A stretch of 35,391 bases of DNA from Acetobacteraceae bacterium (lineage in GTDB: Bacteria > Pseudomonadota > Alphaproteobacteria > Acetobacterales > Acetobacteraceae), in assembly GCA_019750475.1 (NCBI GenBank), contig JAIEOO010000341.1, forward strand, positions 1-35,391, in the 5' to 3' direction. Below the pieces are notes generated by a model, which was not told where the DNA came from, did no database searches, and saw only the letters and a list, made by a program, of their open reading frames with translations. This document shows, in pieces, positions 10,683 to 19,513 of the stretch; position 1 is the first letter of the stretch, and every line of letters begins with the position of its first letter. The position numbers and the translations under genes were made by a program.

Positions 10683-10694
10683 CAACCCTGGTTG
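10683..10694. promoter_or_regulatory. Inverted repeat CAACC-CT-GGTTG upstream of the XRE regulator; candidate autoregulatory operator
   Basis: Perfect 5+5 dyad 33 bp upstream of the regulator start codon. Confidence 0.35.
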
Positions 10695-11149
10695 CCGAGA
10701 TCAAGTCTCATCCTCGGCGAATCTGGACCATAACCGCTCCGCGGAGCCGCCGGTTCGGGTCGGGCCGGCGCGTGGGACGCGAAGCAGGCCGTGGGGCAGA
10801 CCACGGCCGGTCGAGCTTGAGGGTGGTCGTTCGGGACGATGCGCGACCGGGGCATCGCCCGTTTCGCAGGCCCGAGGTTTCGCAGGCCTTAGCATGTGTC
10901 TTGCCGAGTCGCAGCCCGTCCTCCGGCGCGGGCGCGGGCCTGTCCGCCGGCCGCGCGCCCCCGTGCCCGCCCGTGGGCGCGGCTGCGGGCGGCGCGTCGC
11001 GCCGACGGCCCGACCTGGCCGCTGCGAAACCAGGCTGGCGGATTGCCGTCCCGGGCACCTTCGGCCAGGGCGCGAATCCCGCGCCCAGCAAGGCTGATCG
11101 CGGCCGCGGCCTGACGACAGTCAGGGCGGAACCGCTGTAGGCTCGCGGC

Positions 11150-12301
11150 ATGGAACCGAGCTTGCATGCCGAACTCACCGCCTGGCGGCGACACCTCCAC
11201 GCCCATCCGGGCCTCACACTCGACGAGGGCGAAACCGCCGCCTTCGTCGTCGGGAAGCTGCGGGGCCTCGGCGTCACCGAGATCGAGACCGGCGTGGGCG
11301 GGCACGGCGTCGTCGCCACGCTGCGCCGCGGCGGGGGGAACCGCAGCGTCGGGCTGCGGGCGGACATGGACGCCCTTCCCATCCAGGAGCTCGACGCGAC
11401 GCTGCCCTGGCGCTCGACCAAGCCCGGCGTGATGCATGCCTGCGGGCATGACGGGCACACCACCGCGCTGCTCGGCGCCGCCGCCCTGCTGCTGCGGGAC
11501 GAGAGCTGGTCGGGCACCGTGCGCCTCGTCTTCCAGCCGGCCGAGGAAGGGGGCGGCGGCGCGCGGGCGATGATCGCGGACGGGCTGTTCTCCCGCTTCC
11601 CGATGGATCGCATCTTCGGCTGGCACAACTGGCCCGGCCTGCCGGCCGGCACGATCGCCGTGCACGATGCGGCGGTGATGGCCGCCGGCGCCCGCTTCGC
11701 CATCACCTTCGAGGGCCATGCCGGCCATGCCGCGCTGCCGCACCTGACGCGGGACCCGATGCTGGGCGCCGGGCATTGCATCGTGGCGCTGCAATCCATC
11801 GTCGCCCGCAGCGTGGACCCGCTGAAGGCCGGCGTCATCAGCGTCACCATCGTCGAGGCCGGGGAGGCGCAGAACCAGGTGCCGCGCCGCGCGCAGCTCC
11901 ATGGCACGGCGCGCTGGCTCGACGACGAGGTGGGAGGGCTGCTCGACAGCCGCATGCGCGAGGTCGCGTCCGGAATCGCGGCGGCCTACGGGCTGCAGGC
12001 CGAGGTGGAGTTCCGCCCGGGCGTCCCGGTGACGGCCAACCACCCGGCCGAGCGGGACCTCGCGGCCGCCGCGGCGGCGACGGTCGCGCCGGTGCGGCGG
12101 GACATGGCGGCGGCCATGACCGGCGAGGATTTTGCCTGGTTCCTCAAGCAGGTGCCGGGCGCCTTCGTCTGGATCGGCAACGGCCCGGCCGAGGACGGGC
12201 GGGAGCTGCACCACCCGGCCTACGACTTCAACGACGCGATCCTGCCGGCGGCGAGCGGCTTCCTGGCCGCGACCGCCCGCCGGGCGCTGGGGGAGGGCTG
12301 A
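11150..12301 (+). CDS. M20 family metallopeptidase/amidohydrolase (hippurate hydrolase-like)
   Basis: WRRHLHAHPGLTLDE, RADMDALPIQE, HACGHDGHTTALLGAA, FQPAEEGGGGARAMI. Confidence 0.93.
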   Translation: MEPSLHAELTAWRRHLHAHPGLTLDEGETAAFVVGKLRGLGVTEIETGVGGHGVVATLRRGGGNRSVGLRADMDALPIQELDATLPWRSTKPGVMHACGHDGHTTALLGAAALLLRDESWSGTVRLVFQPAEEGGGGARAMIADGLFSRFPMDRIFGWHNWPGLPAGTIAVHDAAVMAAGARFAITFEGHAGHAALPHLTRDPMLGAGHCIVALQSIVARSVDPLKAGVISVTIVEAGEAQNQVPRRAQLHGTARWLDDEVGGLLDSRMREVASGIAAAYGLQAEVEFRPGVPVTANHPAERDLAAAAAATVAPVRRDMAAAMTGEDFAWFLKQVPGAFVWIGNGPAEDGRELHHPAYDFNDAILPAASGFLAATARRALGEG

Positions 12302-12306
12302 GCGCC

Positions 12307-12894
12307 ATGACGGACATCGCGCGGCTGCGGAGCTACGTGCAGGCGATGACGCGCCTCGCCGACCGGACGCCGGACGAGGCGACCTGGCTGCGGGAGGGGG
12401 GCGCGCTGCTGCGCGACCTCATCGCCCATGACAACTGGCTGCCGCCCGAGCTGGCCGAGCCCGGGCCGACCTACCGGCAATACCTGCTGCATTGCGACCC
12501 GCTCGAGCGCTTCTCGGTCGTCAGCTTCGTCTGGGGGGTCGGGCAGCGGACGCCGGTGCACAACCACAAGGTCTGGGGCCTCGTCGGCATGCTGCGCGGC
12601 ACCGAGCGCAGCGTGACCATGCACCCCGTCCCCGGCGGGCCGATGCGGGAAGGGCAGGTGGACGTCCTGCGCCCGGGCGAGGTGGTGGAGGTGGGCTCCG
12701 GCGAGACCGACGCCCATTGGGTGGAGAACGCGCTGACCGACGCGCCCTCCATCTCGATCCACGTCTATGGCGGCAACATCGGCGCGGTGGAGCGCCACGT
12801 CTTCGACCCGGCGACGAGCGCGACGCGCCGCTTCGTCTCGGGCTACACCAACGCCGCCGTGCCCAATCTCTGGGACCGCAGCCGGGCCGCCTGA
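12307..12894 (+). CDS. Cysteine dioxygenase type I family cupin protein
   Basis: WGVGQRTPVHNHKVWGLVGMLRGTE cupin motif and later DAHWVENALTDAPSISIHVYGGNIG; 5-nt gap after M20 gene. Confidence 0.83.
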   Translation: MTDIARLRSYVQAMTRLADRTPDEATWLREGGALLRDLIAHDNWLPPELAEPGPTYRQYLLHCDPLERFSVVSFVWGVGQRTPVHNHKVWGLVGMLRGTERSVTMHPVPGGPMREGQVDVLRPGEVVEVGSGETDAHWVENALTDAPSISIHVYGGNIGAVERHVFDPATSATRRFVSGYTNAAVPNLWDRSRAA

Positions 12895-12909
12895 CCGCGC
12901 GTGCCGTCG

Positions 12910-13284
12910 CTATGTCCGACGGCAGCGCTGGTGCAGCGACGTCCCGGTCGCGGTCACCTTGCCGCTCTCGCCGCGGGCGAAGCGCTCCTCGCAGGTGTCG
13001 CGCCATTCGAAGCCGGTGTGCCCCTCGACGCGCACCCGCACGGCGTAGGCGGTGTTCCAGACGCGATGGCAGACCTCCACGCCGGCGGTGAGGTTGCGGC
13101 GGTCCACCCGGCGCCACTCGCCGGGGATCGGTTGCCAGTCGAGGGTGAAGCGCGCGACGTAGCCGGAGGAATTGGCGAGGCAGATCAGCGGATCGTCGGC
13201 CCGCGTCCCGGCGGGCTGCGCGATCGCCGCCGGCCCGAGCAGGAGCAGGGCGAGACCGAGCGGCGGGATGGCTCTGCGGCGCAT
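12910..13284 (-). CDS. Small secreted protein of unknown function
   Basis: Signal peptide (IPPLGLALLLLGPAAIAQ), four cysteines in the mature part (ICL, VCHR, DTC, QRC). Confidence 0.7.
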   Translation of the reverse strand: MRRRAIPPLGLALLLLGPAAIAQPAGTRADDPLICLANSSGYVARFTLDWQPIPGEWRRVDRRNLTAGVEVCHRVWNTAYAVRVRVEGHTGFEWRDTCEERFARGESGKVTATGTSLHQRCRRT

Positions 13285-13372
13285 GGCGGGTACCTCCTTC
13301 GCCCGGGATCATCCACGGCGCGGGAGGAGGCGTCCAATCGGCGCGCGCGATGGCGCCGATCGGGGTGCCGCG

Positions 13373-14131
13373 TCAGCGGCGGTAGGCGGCGAGCTGGACC
13401 TGGCGCTGCGGCTGCGGGCGGCGCGCCTGGGCGCGGGACGGCGGCTGCGCGGTGCGCTGGGCCGCCGGACGCGCCGTGTCGCGCACGACCTGGCGGGAGC
13501 GGACGAAGGAGACCGGGCGGATCATCTCGTCCTCGACCGCGGCGAAGGTGCTGGCCGGGCGGTTGTGGATGAAGCCGTAGGTCGGATACTCGCGGCCGAA
13601 GGTGTCGTTGTCCCAGCCGACCTGCACGCGCACGCGGGTCCAGGAGTTGTCGTCGCTGACGTCCATCACGCGGACGTTGCGCATCACCGTGCCGCGCCGG
13701 ATGCCCGGGCCGCCCCAGTTGGCGTGATCGATCTCGATCATGCGGCTGTGCACGACGCGGGAGACGACCGCGACATGGCCCGACGACATGCCGCCCGAGC
13801 CCGGGAAGGCGAGGACGGAGCCGGCCTGGGGGCGCTGCCCGCGGGCGTAGCGGCCGGCGGCGTTGTGCCACCAGTCGCGGCCGTTGCCGGCGATGTCCAT
13901 GCCGGTGATGGAGCGCGCGTAGGGCACGCAGGAAATGCCGCCCCAGCCCGATGATGTGCCATGTCGCACAGACGAGCGGCTGAAACCGCGGGAAGCTTGG
14001 GGCGTTGAACGGGACGTCTGCCCCTGACGGGCTTCGCTGCGACCATCGGTCCGTGCGGCGTCGGCCGGGTTCGCCATCGGCAAGGCCGAGAGGGCGAGCG
14101 TCAAGGTCAGCGCCACGGCGGAAAGTCGCAT
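13373..14131 (-). CDS. Secreted CHAP-domain protein (putative peptidoglycan amidase/endopeptidase)
   Basis: Signal peptide, GGISCVPYARSITGMDIAGNGRDWWHNAAGRYARGQRPQAGSVLAFPGSGGMSSGHVAVV: catalytic Cys and His context of CHAP. Confidence 0.85.
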   Translation of the reverse strand: MRLSAVALTLTLALSALPMANPADAARTDGRSEARQGQTSRSTPQASRGFSRSSVRHGTSSGWGGISCVPYARSITGMDIAGNGRDWWHNAAGRYARGQRPQAGSVLAFPGSGGMSSGHVAVVSRVVHSRMIEIDHANWGGPGIRRGTVMRNVRVMDVSDDNSWTRVRVQVGWDNDTFGREYPTYGFIHNRPASTFAAVEDEMIRPVSFVRSRQVVRDTARPAAQRTAQPPSRAQARRPQPQRQVQLAAYRR

Positions 14132-14495
14132 GCAAATCCCTCCTGGATCCCGGTCGGCGGGCTGCGGGCCAGCCGCGCCGTTCGGTTACCGTCGGGCTGC
14201 AATCCGCCGCAACACGCGTGGCGATACAATGCGAAACCTGTCGTGATTTGTCCGATGGGTTGTCGTTTGCGTCGCGTTAATAGGACTGTCGTCCTTGGCC
14301 GGACCTCGCCCGGTTCATGTGCAACAGTGTGGCTGGCGCGCATGCAACAGTTTTGCGGCGCCGCGACTCAGTCCTGTTCGGTGCCCCGAAGTGGGAAGGT
14401 TGGGCCGCGAAAGCAATGCGCGCGGACGCCCGTCAACAAGCGCAGGATTGCGTTCCGCGACCGGGGGGCGTTGCTGTCCCGCCGGCCGGATGATG

Positions 14496-14522
14496 ACGCC
14501 GCGCCGGCAAGCGGCGCGGCGT
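14496..14522 (-). terminator. Strong hairpin ACGCCGCGCCG-GCAAG-CGGCGCGGCGT downstream of RidA-like gene
   Basis: Perfect 11-bp stem, 5-nt loop, about 20 nt past the stop of the minus-strand gene; no clear U tract. Confidence 0.55.
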
Positions 14523-14542
14523 TGCTTGCGTCGTCTCGGCCT

Positions 14543-14893
14543 TTACTTGCAGGCCGTGACCATGATTTCGACGAGGTGGCGCGGATCGGCCATGTTCGCC
14601 TGCACGCAGGCCCGCGCCGGACGGCCGGCATCGCCCAGCCACTCGACCCACACCTTGTTCATCGCGTCGCGGTCGCGGATGTCCTTCAGCCAGATCTGGG
14701 CCTGGAGCAGGCGGGTCTTGTCGGTGCCGTTCGCCTCGAGCGCGGCGTCGATCTTCGCGACCACCTGCCGCGTCTGGCCCGTCACGTCCTGGCTGAGATC
14801 GTCGGCCGTCATGCCGGCGCAGAACACGAAGTTGTGATACTCCACGGCCGAGGACAGGATCTGGTTGCTGCCGTGGCGGTTGATGCGGCTCAT
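14543..14893 (-). CDS. RidA family protein (second copy)
   Basis: MSRINRHGSNQILSSAVEYHNFVFCAGMTADDLSQDVTGQTRQVVAKIDAALEANGTDKTRLLQAQIWLKDIRDRDAMNKVWVEW. Confidence 0.88.
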   Translation of the reverse strand: MSRINRHGSNQILSSAVEYHNFVFCAGMTADDLSQDVTGQTRQVVAKIDAALEANGTDKTRLLQAQIWLKDIRDRDAMNKVWVEWLGDAGRPARACVQANMADPRHLVEIMVTACK

Positions 14894-15044
14894 GCCTTGT
14901 GTCTCCTCACTGGGTGCAGGCCCTGCCTTGTAGAGCGGTTCCGCCCCCGCCGTTAATGGCCGGGGCGGGCCGTCGCCGCGGCTTCGCGACGGCGGCGAGC
15001 GGCTCCGCGGGCGCCCCGCGCGCGGGGCCGTCCGTCAGGCTCGC

Positions 15045-16019
15045 TCAGGGCACCGCGTAGGTGCTGCGGGATTCGGCGGCGAAGATCATCGTCTCGAAGA
15101 CCGAAACGCCGTGGATCGCCTCCTCCCAGGGCAGCGGGTAGGGCGCGCCGCCGGCGACCGCCGCGGCGAAGGCCTCGAGTTCCGCGCGCTCGATGTCGGT
15201 GACGGGGAAGTCGCGCGTCACCGGATCGCCGTCCCGCTGGCACACCGTCAGGCGCTCATGCCCGTGCAGCTCGGCCCAGGCGTCGGTGCCGAAGAGGGCG
15301 ACGCGCCAGAAGCGGGGCGCGGCGGCGAGGGTGGCGAAGGTGCAGGTCGCGCCGCTCTCGAGCGTCGCGAGCATCGCGGTGGTGTCGTCGATGGTGGGCA
15401 GCACCTTCGCCTGGCTCACCACCCGCACGTCGCAGAACCGCCCGGCGAGGTTGATGATCATGTCCACCATGTGGATGCCCATGCCGCCCATCCCGCCGAG
15501 CGGGCTCTCCGCGCGGTCGGCGCGCCAGGCGCCGGGCTTGTAGGCGAAGCCGCCCGGGCCACTGAACTGCCCCTCGACATGCAGCAGCGTGCCGATCTCG
15601 CCCGCGGCCAGCAGGCGCTTCATCTCGGCGACGGCGGGCAGGAAGCGCCGGTTGTGGCCGAGGGCGAGGACGACGCCCGCCCGGCGCGCGGCCTCGACCG
15701 CGGCCTCGGCGCTCGCCTTGGTCAGGGTGAAGGGCTTCTCCACGAAGACGTGCTTCCCGGCGCGGGCGGCGGCGATCACCTGCTCCGCGTGCTGGCCGTG
15801 CGGCGTGGCCAGCGCCACCGCCTTCACCTCCGGATCGGCGAGCACGGCCTCGTAGCCGTCGAGCAGGCGGATGCCCTTCTCGGCCGCGTAGTCGCGGGCC
15901 TTGGCGGGGGTGCCGGTGCAGCCGGCGACGAAGCGGATGTTGGCGCCGTTCTTCCCCTGCACGCTGTTGACCAGCGTCTGTCCCCAGCGGCCCATGCCGA
16001 CGATGGCGGTGGCGAGCAT
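15045..16019 (-). CDS. Gfo/Idh/MocA family oxidoreductase
   Basis: TAIVGMGRWGQTLVNS Rossmann; AGKHVFVEKPFTLTKASAEAAVEAA; HNRRFLPAVAEMKRLLAAGEIG. Confidence 0.92.
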   Translation of the reverse strand: MLATAIVGMGRWGQTLVNSVQGKNGANIRFVAGCTGTPAKARDYAAEKGIRLLDGYEAVLADPEVKAVALATPHGQHAEQVIAAARAGKHVFVEKPFTLTKASAEAAVEAARRAGVVLALGHNRRFLPAVAEMKRLLAAGEIGTLLHVEGQFSGPGGFAYKPGAWRADRAESPLGGMGGMGIHMVDMIINLAGRFCDVRVVSQAKVLPTIDDTTAMLATLESGATCTFATLAAAPRFWRVALFGTDAWAELHGHERLTVCQRDGDPVTRDFPVTDIERAELEAFAAAVAGGAPYPLPWEEAIHGVSVFETMIFAAESRSTYAVP

Positions 16020-16166
16020 CGCGTGTTCTCCCGAATTCGTTTCGCCGCGCGTCCTGCGGCCGAAACGGGCGGCGCGCAAGCCGGCGGGTTTCCCCGGCCG
16101 GTTTCCCTTGTGGGGGCCGCTCGGGCGGGCCTAGCCTGCCCGCGAGGACGGAGGGGCGAAGCCGGC

Positions 16167-17420
16167 ATGCGCGATGGCGGTGAGGGCGTTGGGTTCGGCT
16201 CCCCTGGCCCCTGGGCGCCCGAGCCGGGGCCGGCGGCTCCGCGGGCGCTCTGCACCGATTGCGGCCTCTCGCGCATCCCGTCGCGCGCGAAGTCCTGCGG
16301 CACGGCCTGCCAGTTCCTCCGCCCCGACTACGCGGCGCTCGAGGCGCGCATCCATGGCCGCGCGCGCGACGAGGCCCGGCCGGACGAGCTGCATTTCGGA
16401 CCCTTCCGCGCCATGCACCGCGCCCGGATGCTGGAACCGCGCCCCGGCGCGCAATGGACCGGCATCACCACGCGCCTCGCCGAGCGGCTGCTGGAGACGG
16501 GCGCGGTGGACGCGGTGCTGGCCGTGGCGCCCGACCCGGCGGACAGGTGGAAGCCCATGCCCGTCCTCGTCACGCGGGCCGGGGACATGGCGGCGTGCCG
16601 CGGCATGCGGATGGGCTACGCGCCGCTGCTCTCCCTGCTGGAGCCCGCCGCGGCCGCCGGGCACCGGCGCATCGCCGTCATCGGCATTCCCTGCCAGGTG
16701 CACGCGCTGCGCGCGATCGAGGAGACGCTCGGCTTCGAGAGCGTCACCGTCATCGGCACGCCGTGCTCGGACAACACGACGACGGCGAACTTCCACCGGT
16801 TTCTCGCGCTGCTCGAGGCCGATCCGGCGGCCATCACCTATCTCGAGTTCCGCGCCGACTACCAGGTGGAGCTGCGCTACGCCGACGGGCGGCGGCGGCT
16901 GATCCCCTTCCTGATGCTCCCGCTCTCCGACCTGCCGGCCGATTTCTTCCCGCTCACCTGCCGGAGCTGCGTGGACTACACCAACGCGCTCGCCGACATC
17001 ACCGTGGGCTACATGGGCGGCGAGGGCGAGCAATGGCTGATCGTCCGCAACGCGCGCGGCGCCGAACTGCTGGCGCTGCTGGACGGCGAGGTCGCGCTCG
17101 CCGCCCCCGGCACGAAGAGCCGGCGGCAGGCCCATGTGAAGGGCTTCCTCGCCAACACCGAGCGCGCCGCGGGCGGGCTGCCGCTGCGGCGCATGCCGCG
17201 CTGGCTGCGCCCGCTCGTCGCCTGGCTGATGCCGCGCATCGGGCCGCGCGGCCTCGAATTCGCGCGCGCCCGCGTCGAGATGAAGGCGGTGGAGAGCGTC
17301 GTCCACCTGCGGCGCGAGAAGCCGCGGCTGCTGCGCCACATGCTGCCGCCGCATGTCTGGCGGCTCGTCGCGCCCTACGGCCTCGCGCCGCGCGCGACGG
17401 AGGGCAACCGAAAGTTGTAG
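16167..17420 (+). CDS. Coenzyme F420 hydrogenase/dehydrogenase beta-subunit (FrhB) family; BciB/7-hydroxymethyl-chlorophyll-a-reductase-like iron-sulfur flavoprotein
   Basis: LCTDCGLSRIPSRAKSCGTACQFL, PGAQWTGITTRLAERLLETGAVDAVLAV, CQVHALRAIEETL, GTPCSDNTT, SCVDYTNALADITVGYMG; resembles recalled plant HCAR/BciB sequences along its length. Confidence 0.82.
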   Translation: MRDGGEGVGFGSPGPWAPEPGPAAPRALCTDCGLSRIPSRAKSCGTACQFLRPDYAALEARIHGRARDEARPDELHFGPFRAMHRARMLEPRPGAQWTGITTRLAERLLETGAVDAVLAVAPDPADRWKPMPVLVTRAGDMAACRGMRMGYAPLLSLLEPAAAAGHRRIAVIGIPCQVHALRAIEETLGFESVTVIGTPCSDNTTTANFHRFLALLEADPAAITYLEFRADYQVELRYADGRRRLIPFLMLPLSDLPADFFPLTCRSCVDYTNALADITVGYMGGEGEQWLIVRNARGAELLALLDGEVALAAPGTKSRRQAHVKGFLANTERAAGGLPLRRMPRWLRPLVAWLMPRIGPRGLEFARARVEMKAVESVVHLRREKPRLLRHMLPPHVWRLVAPYGLAPRATEGNRKL

Positions 17421-17523
17421 ATTCCGCCGGTTCTTCGCGTGAATGCGGCGCACAACCACGCGCGCGCTTCGGCATTCAAGCCTCCGAGAGCAGAAGCCCG
17501 GCCCCGCCGGCATCGGAGGTCAC

Positions 17524-18456
17524 ATGCGCATGGCGTTCCTCGCGGCCGGCCTCGCCGGCGCGCTCCTCGCGGCCCCGTCCGGCGCGGCGCCGCTCACCGC
17601 CAACGAGATCCTGAGCCAGTTCAACATCGTGGTGACGGGCGACTTCGCCAGCACCTCCGATGTCGAGGGACGGACGGTGGTGGGCGGGAACCTCACCCAC
17701 GGCGCGACCTTCTTCAACAACCCCGGCGCCGCCGCGGCCTCCGCCTTCCGGGCGCTGACGGTGTACGGCGACGTCACCGCCGGCGGGCCGCTCAACGTCA
17801 ACAATGGCGGCGGGGCGGCCATCGGCGGCGCGTCCGCCGCCATCATCAACGACAATGGCGGCGGCGGCGTGACGACGGGCGCGAGCCTGCCGGGCTTCCA
17901 GGCCCATTTCGCCGATCCGCTGAACGCGCTCTCGGCGCAGCTCGCCGGCATGGCGGCGGACAGCGCGCCGCCCGCGGCGCCGCCCGGGTTCCCGAACAAC
18001 GTGATGCTGCAGGCGAGCGCGGGGACCGGCCTCGCCGTCTTCGCGCTGACCACGGCGGAGCTCGCCTCCTACGCCTCCTTCGCGGTGGACCTGAACGGGC
18101 GCGAGGGGGCGGTGTTCAACGTCACCGGCGCGTCCTTCACGGCGACGGGGAACTTCCTCAACGCGCTCTCCGTCGCGCGCGACGTGATCTGGAACTTCGT
18201 GGACGCCGTGACGCTCGATGTCCGGGTGCAATGGGGCGGCACGGTGCTGGCCCCCAAGGCGGCGGTGAGCAACACGACGCCCATCGAGGGCACGCTCTTC
18301 GCGGCGAGCTTCCGCGGCGACGGCGAGATGCACAGCCAGCCCTTCCGGCCGGGCGTCACCCCGCGCGGCTCGCCGCCGACCCCGGTGCCCGTGCCCGCGT
18401 CCCTCGCGCTGCTCGGCCTCGGGCTGGCGGGCCTCGCCGCCGTGCGGCGCCGCTGA
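17524..18456 (+). CDS. Choice-of-anchor A family secreted protein with PEP-CTERM/VPxPA-type sorting tail
   Basis: Signal peptide, NIVVTGDFASTSDVEGRTVVGGNL, C-terminus VPVPASLALLGLGLAGLAAVRRR. Confidence 0.85.
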   Translation: MRMAFLAAGLAGALLAAPSGAAPLTANEILSQFNIVVTGDFASTSDVEGRTVVGGNLTHGATFFNNPGAAAASAFRALTVYGDVTAGGPLNVNNGGGAAIGGASAAIINDNGGGGVTTGASLPGFQAHFADPLNALSAQLAGMAADSAPPAAPPGFPNNVMLQASAGTGLAVFALTTAELASYASFAVDLNGREGAVFNVTGASFTATGNFLNALSVARDVIWNFVDAVTLDVRVQWGGTVLAPKAAVSNTTPIEGTLFAASFRGDGEMHSQPFRPGVTPRGSPPTPVPVPASLALLGLGLAGLAAVRRR

Positions 18457-18523
18457 CGCCGTTCGCCCGCGGCTTCCGGCACGGGGCTTGCAACGCCCCT
18501 GCCGCAAGGCCGAGGAGAACGCC

Positions 18524-19504
18524 ATGCGTCGTCGCCAATTGCCGCTTCTGGCGGCATCCGCCGCCTCCTTCGCGGCACCGGCGGTCAGCCGGGCGCAGGG
18601 CGCCTGGCCCACGCGCCCCGTCCGCATCGTGGTCACCTTCCCGCCCGGCGGCTCCTCCGACATCGTGGCGCGGGTGCTGGCGGAGGTCCTGTCGCCCGTC
18701 TTCCACCAGCGCTTCGTGGTGGACAACCGCCCGGGTGCCGGCGGCACGCTGGCCGCGCGGCACGTCGCGGAGCAGCCGGCCGATGGCTACACGCTGCTGC
18801 TGACCAACACCGCGCCCATCACCACCTCCCCGCCGCTCTACCCGCAGGCGGGATACGACCCGGTGCGGAGCTTCACCCATGTCGCCTTCATCGGCGCCGC
18901 GCCGGTCGCCGTGGTGGTCAACAGCGCGAGCATCCCGGTCACCGACCTGCGCGGCCTCGTGGACTGGGTCCGCGCCCAGCGCGAGCCGCCCTCCTTCGGG
19001 TCGTCGGGCACGGGCTCCGTCGGGCACATCCTGGGCGAGATGTTCCAGCGCCAGACCGGGCTGCGCCTGACCCACGTGCCCTATCGCGGCTCCGCCCCGC
19101 TGCTGCCCGACCTGCTGAACGGGCAGGTCCCGCTCGCCTTCGACACGCTGCCCCAATATGTCGAGCACTTCGCCGCCGGGCGGCTGCGGGGCATCGCCGT
19201 CAGCGCCGCCCGGCGCAGCGCCGTCGCGCCGGCCGTGCCGACGACGGCCGAGGGCGGCCTGCCCGACCTGCTGGCGGCGAACTGGGTGGGCCTCTCGGCC
19301 CCCGCCGGCCTGCCGCCCGCGATCGCCGAGCGGCTGAGCGCCGAGATCGTCAAGGCCGTGGAGGCCGAGCCGATGCGCGCGCGCCTCCTTGACCACGCGA
19401 TCACGCCGGCGCCGCTCGGCCCGCAGCCCTTCACCGCCTTCGTGGAGCGCGACGTGCGGGAGATCGGCGGGACGGTCCGCGCGCTCGGCATCACCGCCGG
19501 CTGA
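18524..19504 (+). CDS. Tripartite tricarboxylate transporter (Bug/TctC family) substrate-binding protein
   Basis: WPTRPVRIVVTFPPGGSSDIVARVLAEVL...VVDNRPGAGGTLAARHVA. Confidence 0.92.
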   Translation: MRRRQLPLLAASAASFAAPAVSRAQGAWPTRPVRIVVTFPPGGSSDIVARVLAEVLSPVFHQRFVVDNRPGAGGTLAARHVAEQPADGYTLLLTNTAPITTSPPLYPQAGYDPVRSFTHVAFIGAAPVAVVVNSASIPVTDLRGLVDWVRAQREPPSFGSSGTGSVGHILGEMFQRQTGLRLTHVPYRGSAPLLPDLLNGQVPLAFDTLPQYVEHFAAGRLRGIAVSAARRSAVAPAVPTTAEGGLPDLLAANWVGLSAPAGLPPAIAERLSAEIVKAVEAEPMRARLLDHAITPAPLGPQPFTAFVERDVREIGGTVRALGITAG

Positions 19505-19513
19505 GGGCGGCCG

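Noticed and set aside
9868-11097. 409-aa plus-strand ORF opposite the XRE regulator
   Set aside because: Antisense shadow and low-complexity; the minus strand has a clean HTH protein.
15111-16166. N-terminal extension of the BciB-like ORF
   Set aside because: It is antisense to the Gfo/Idh/MocA gene; the conserved protein starts at ATG 16167.
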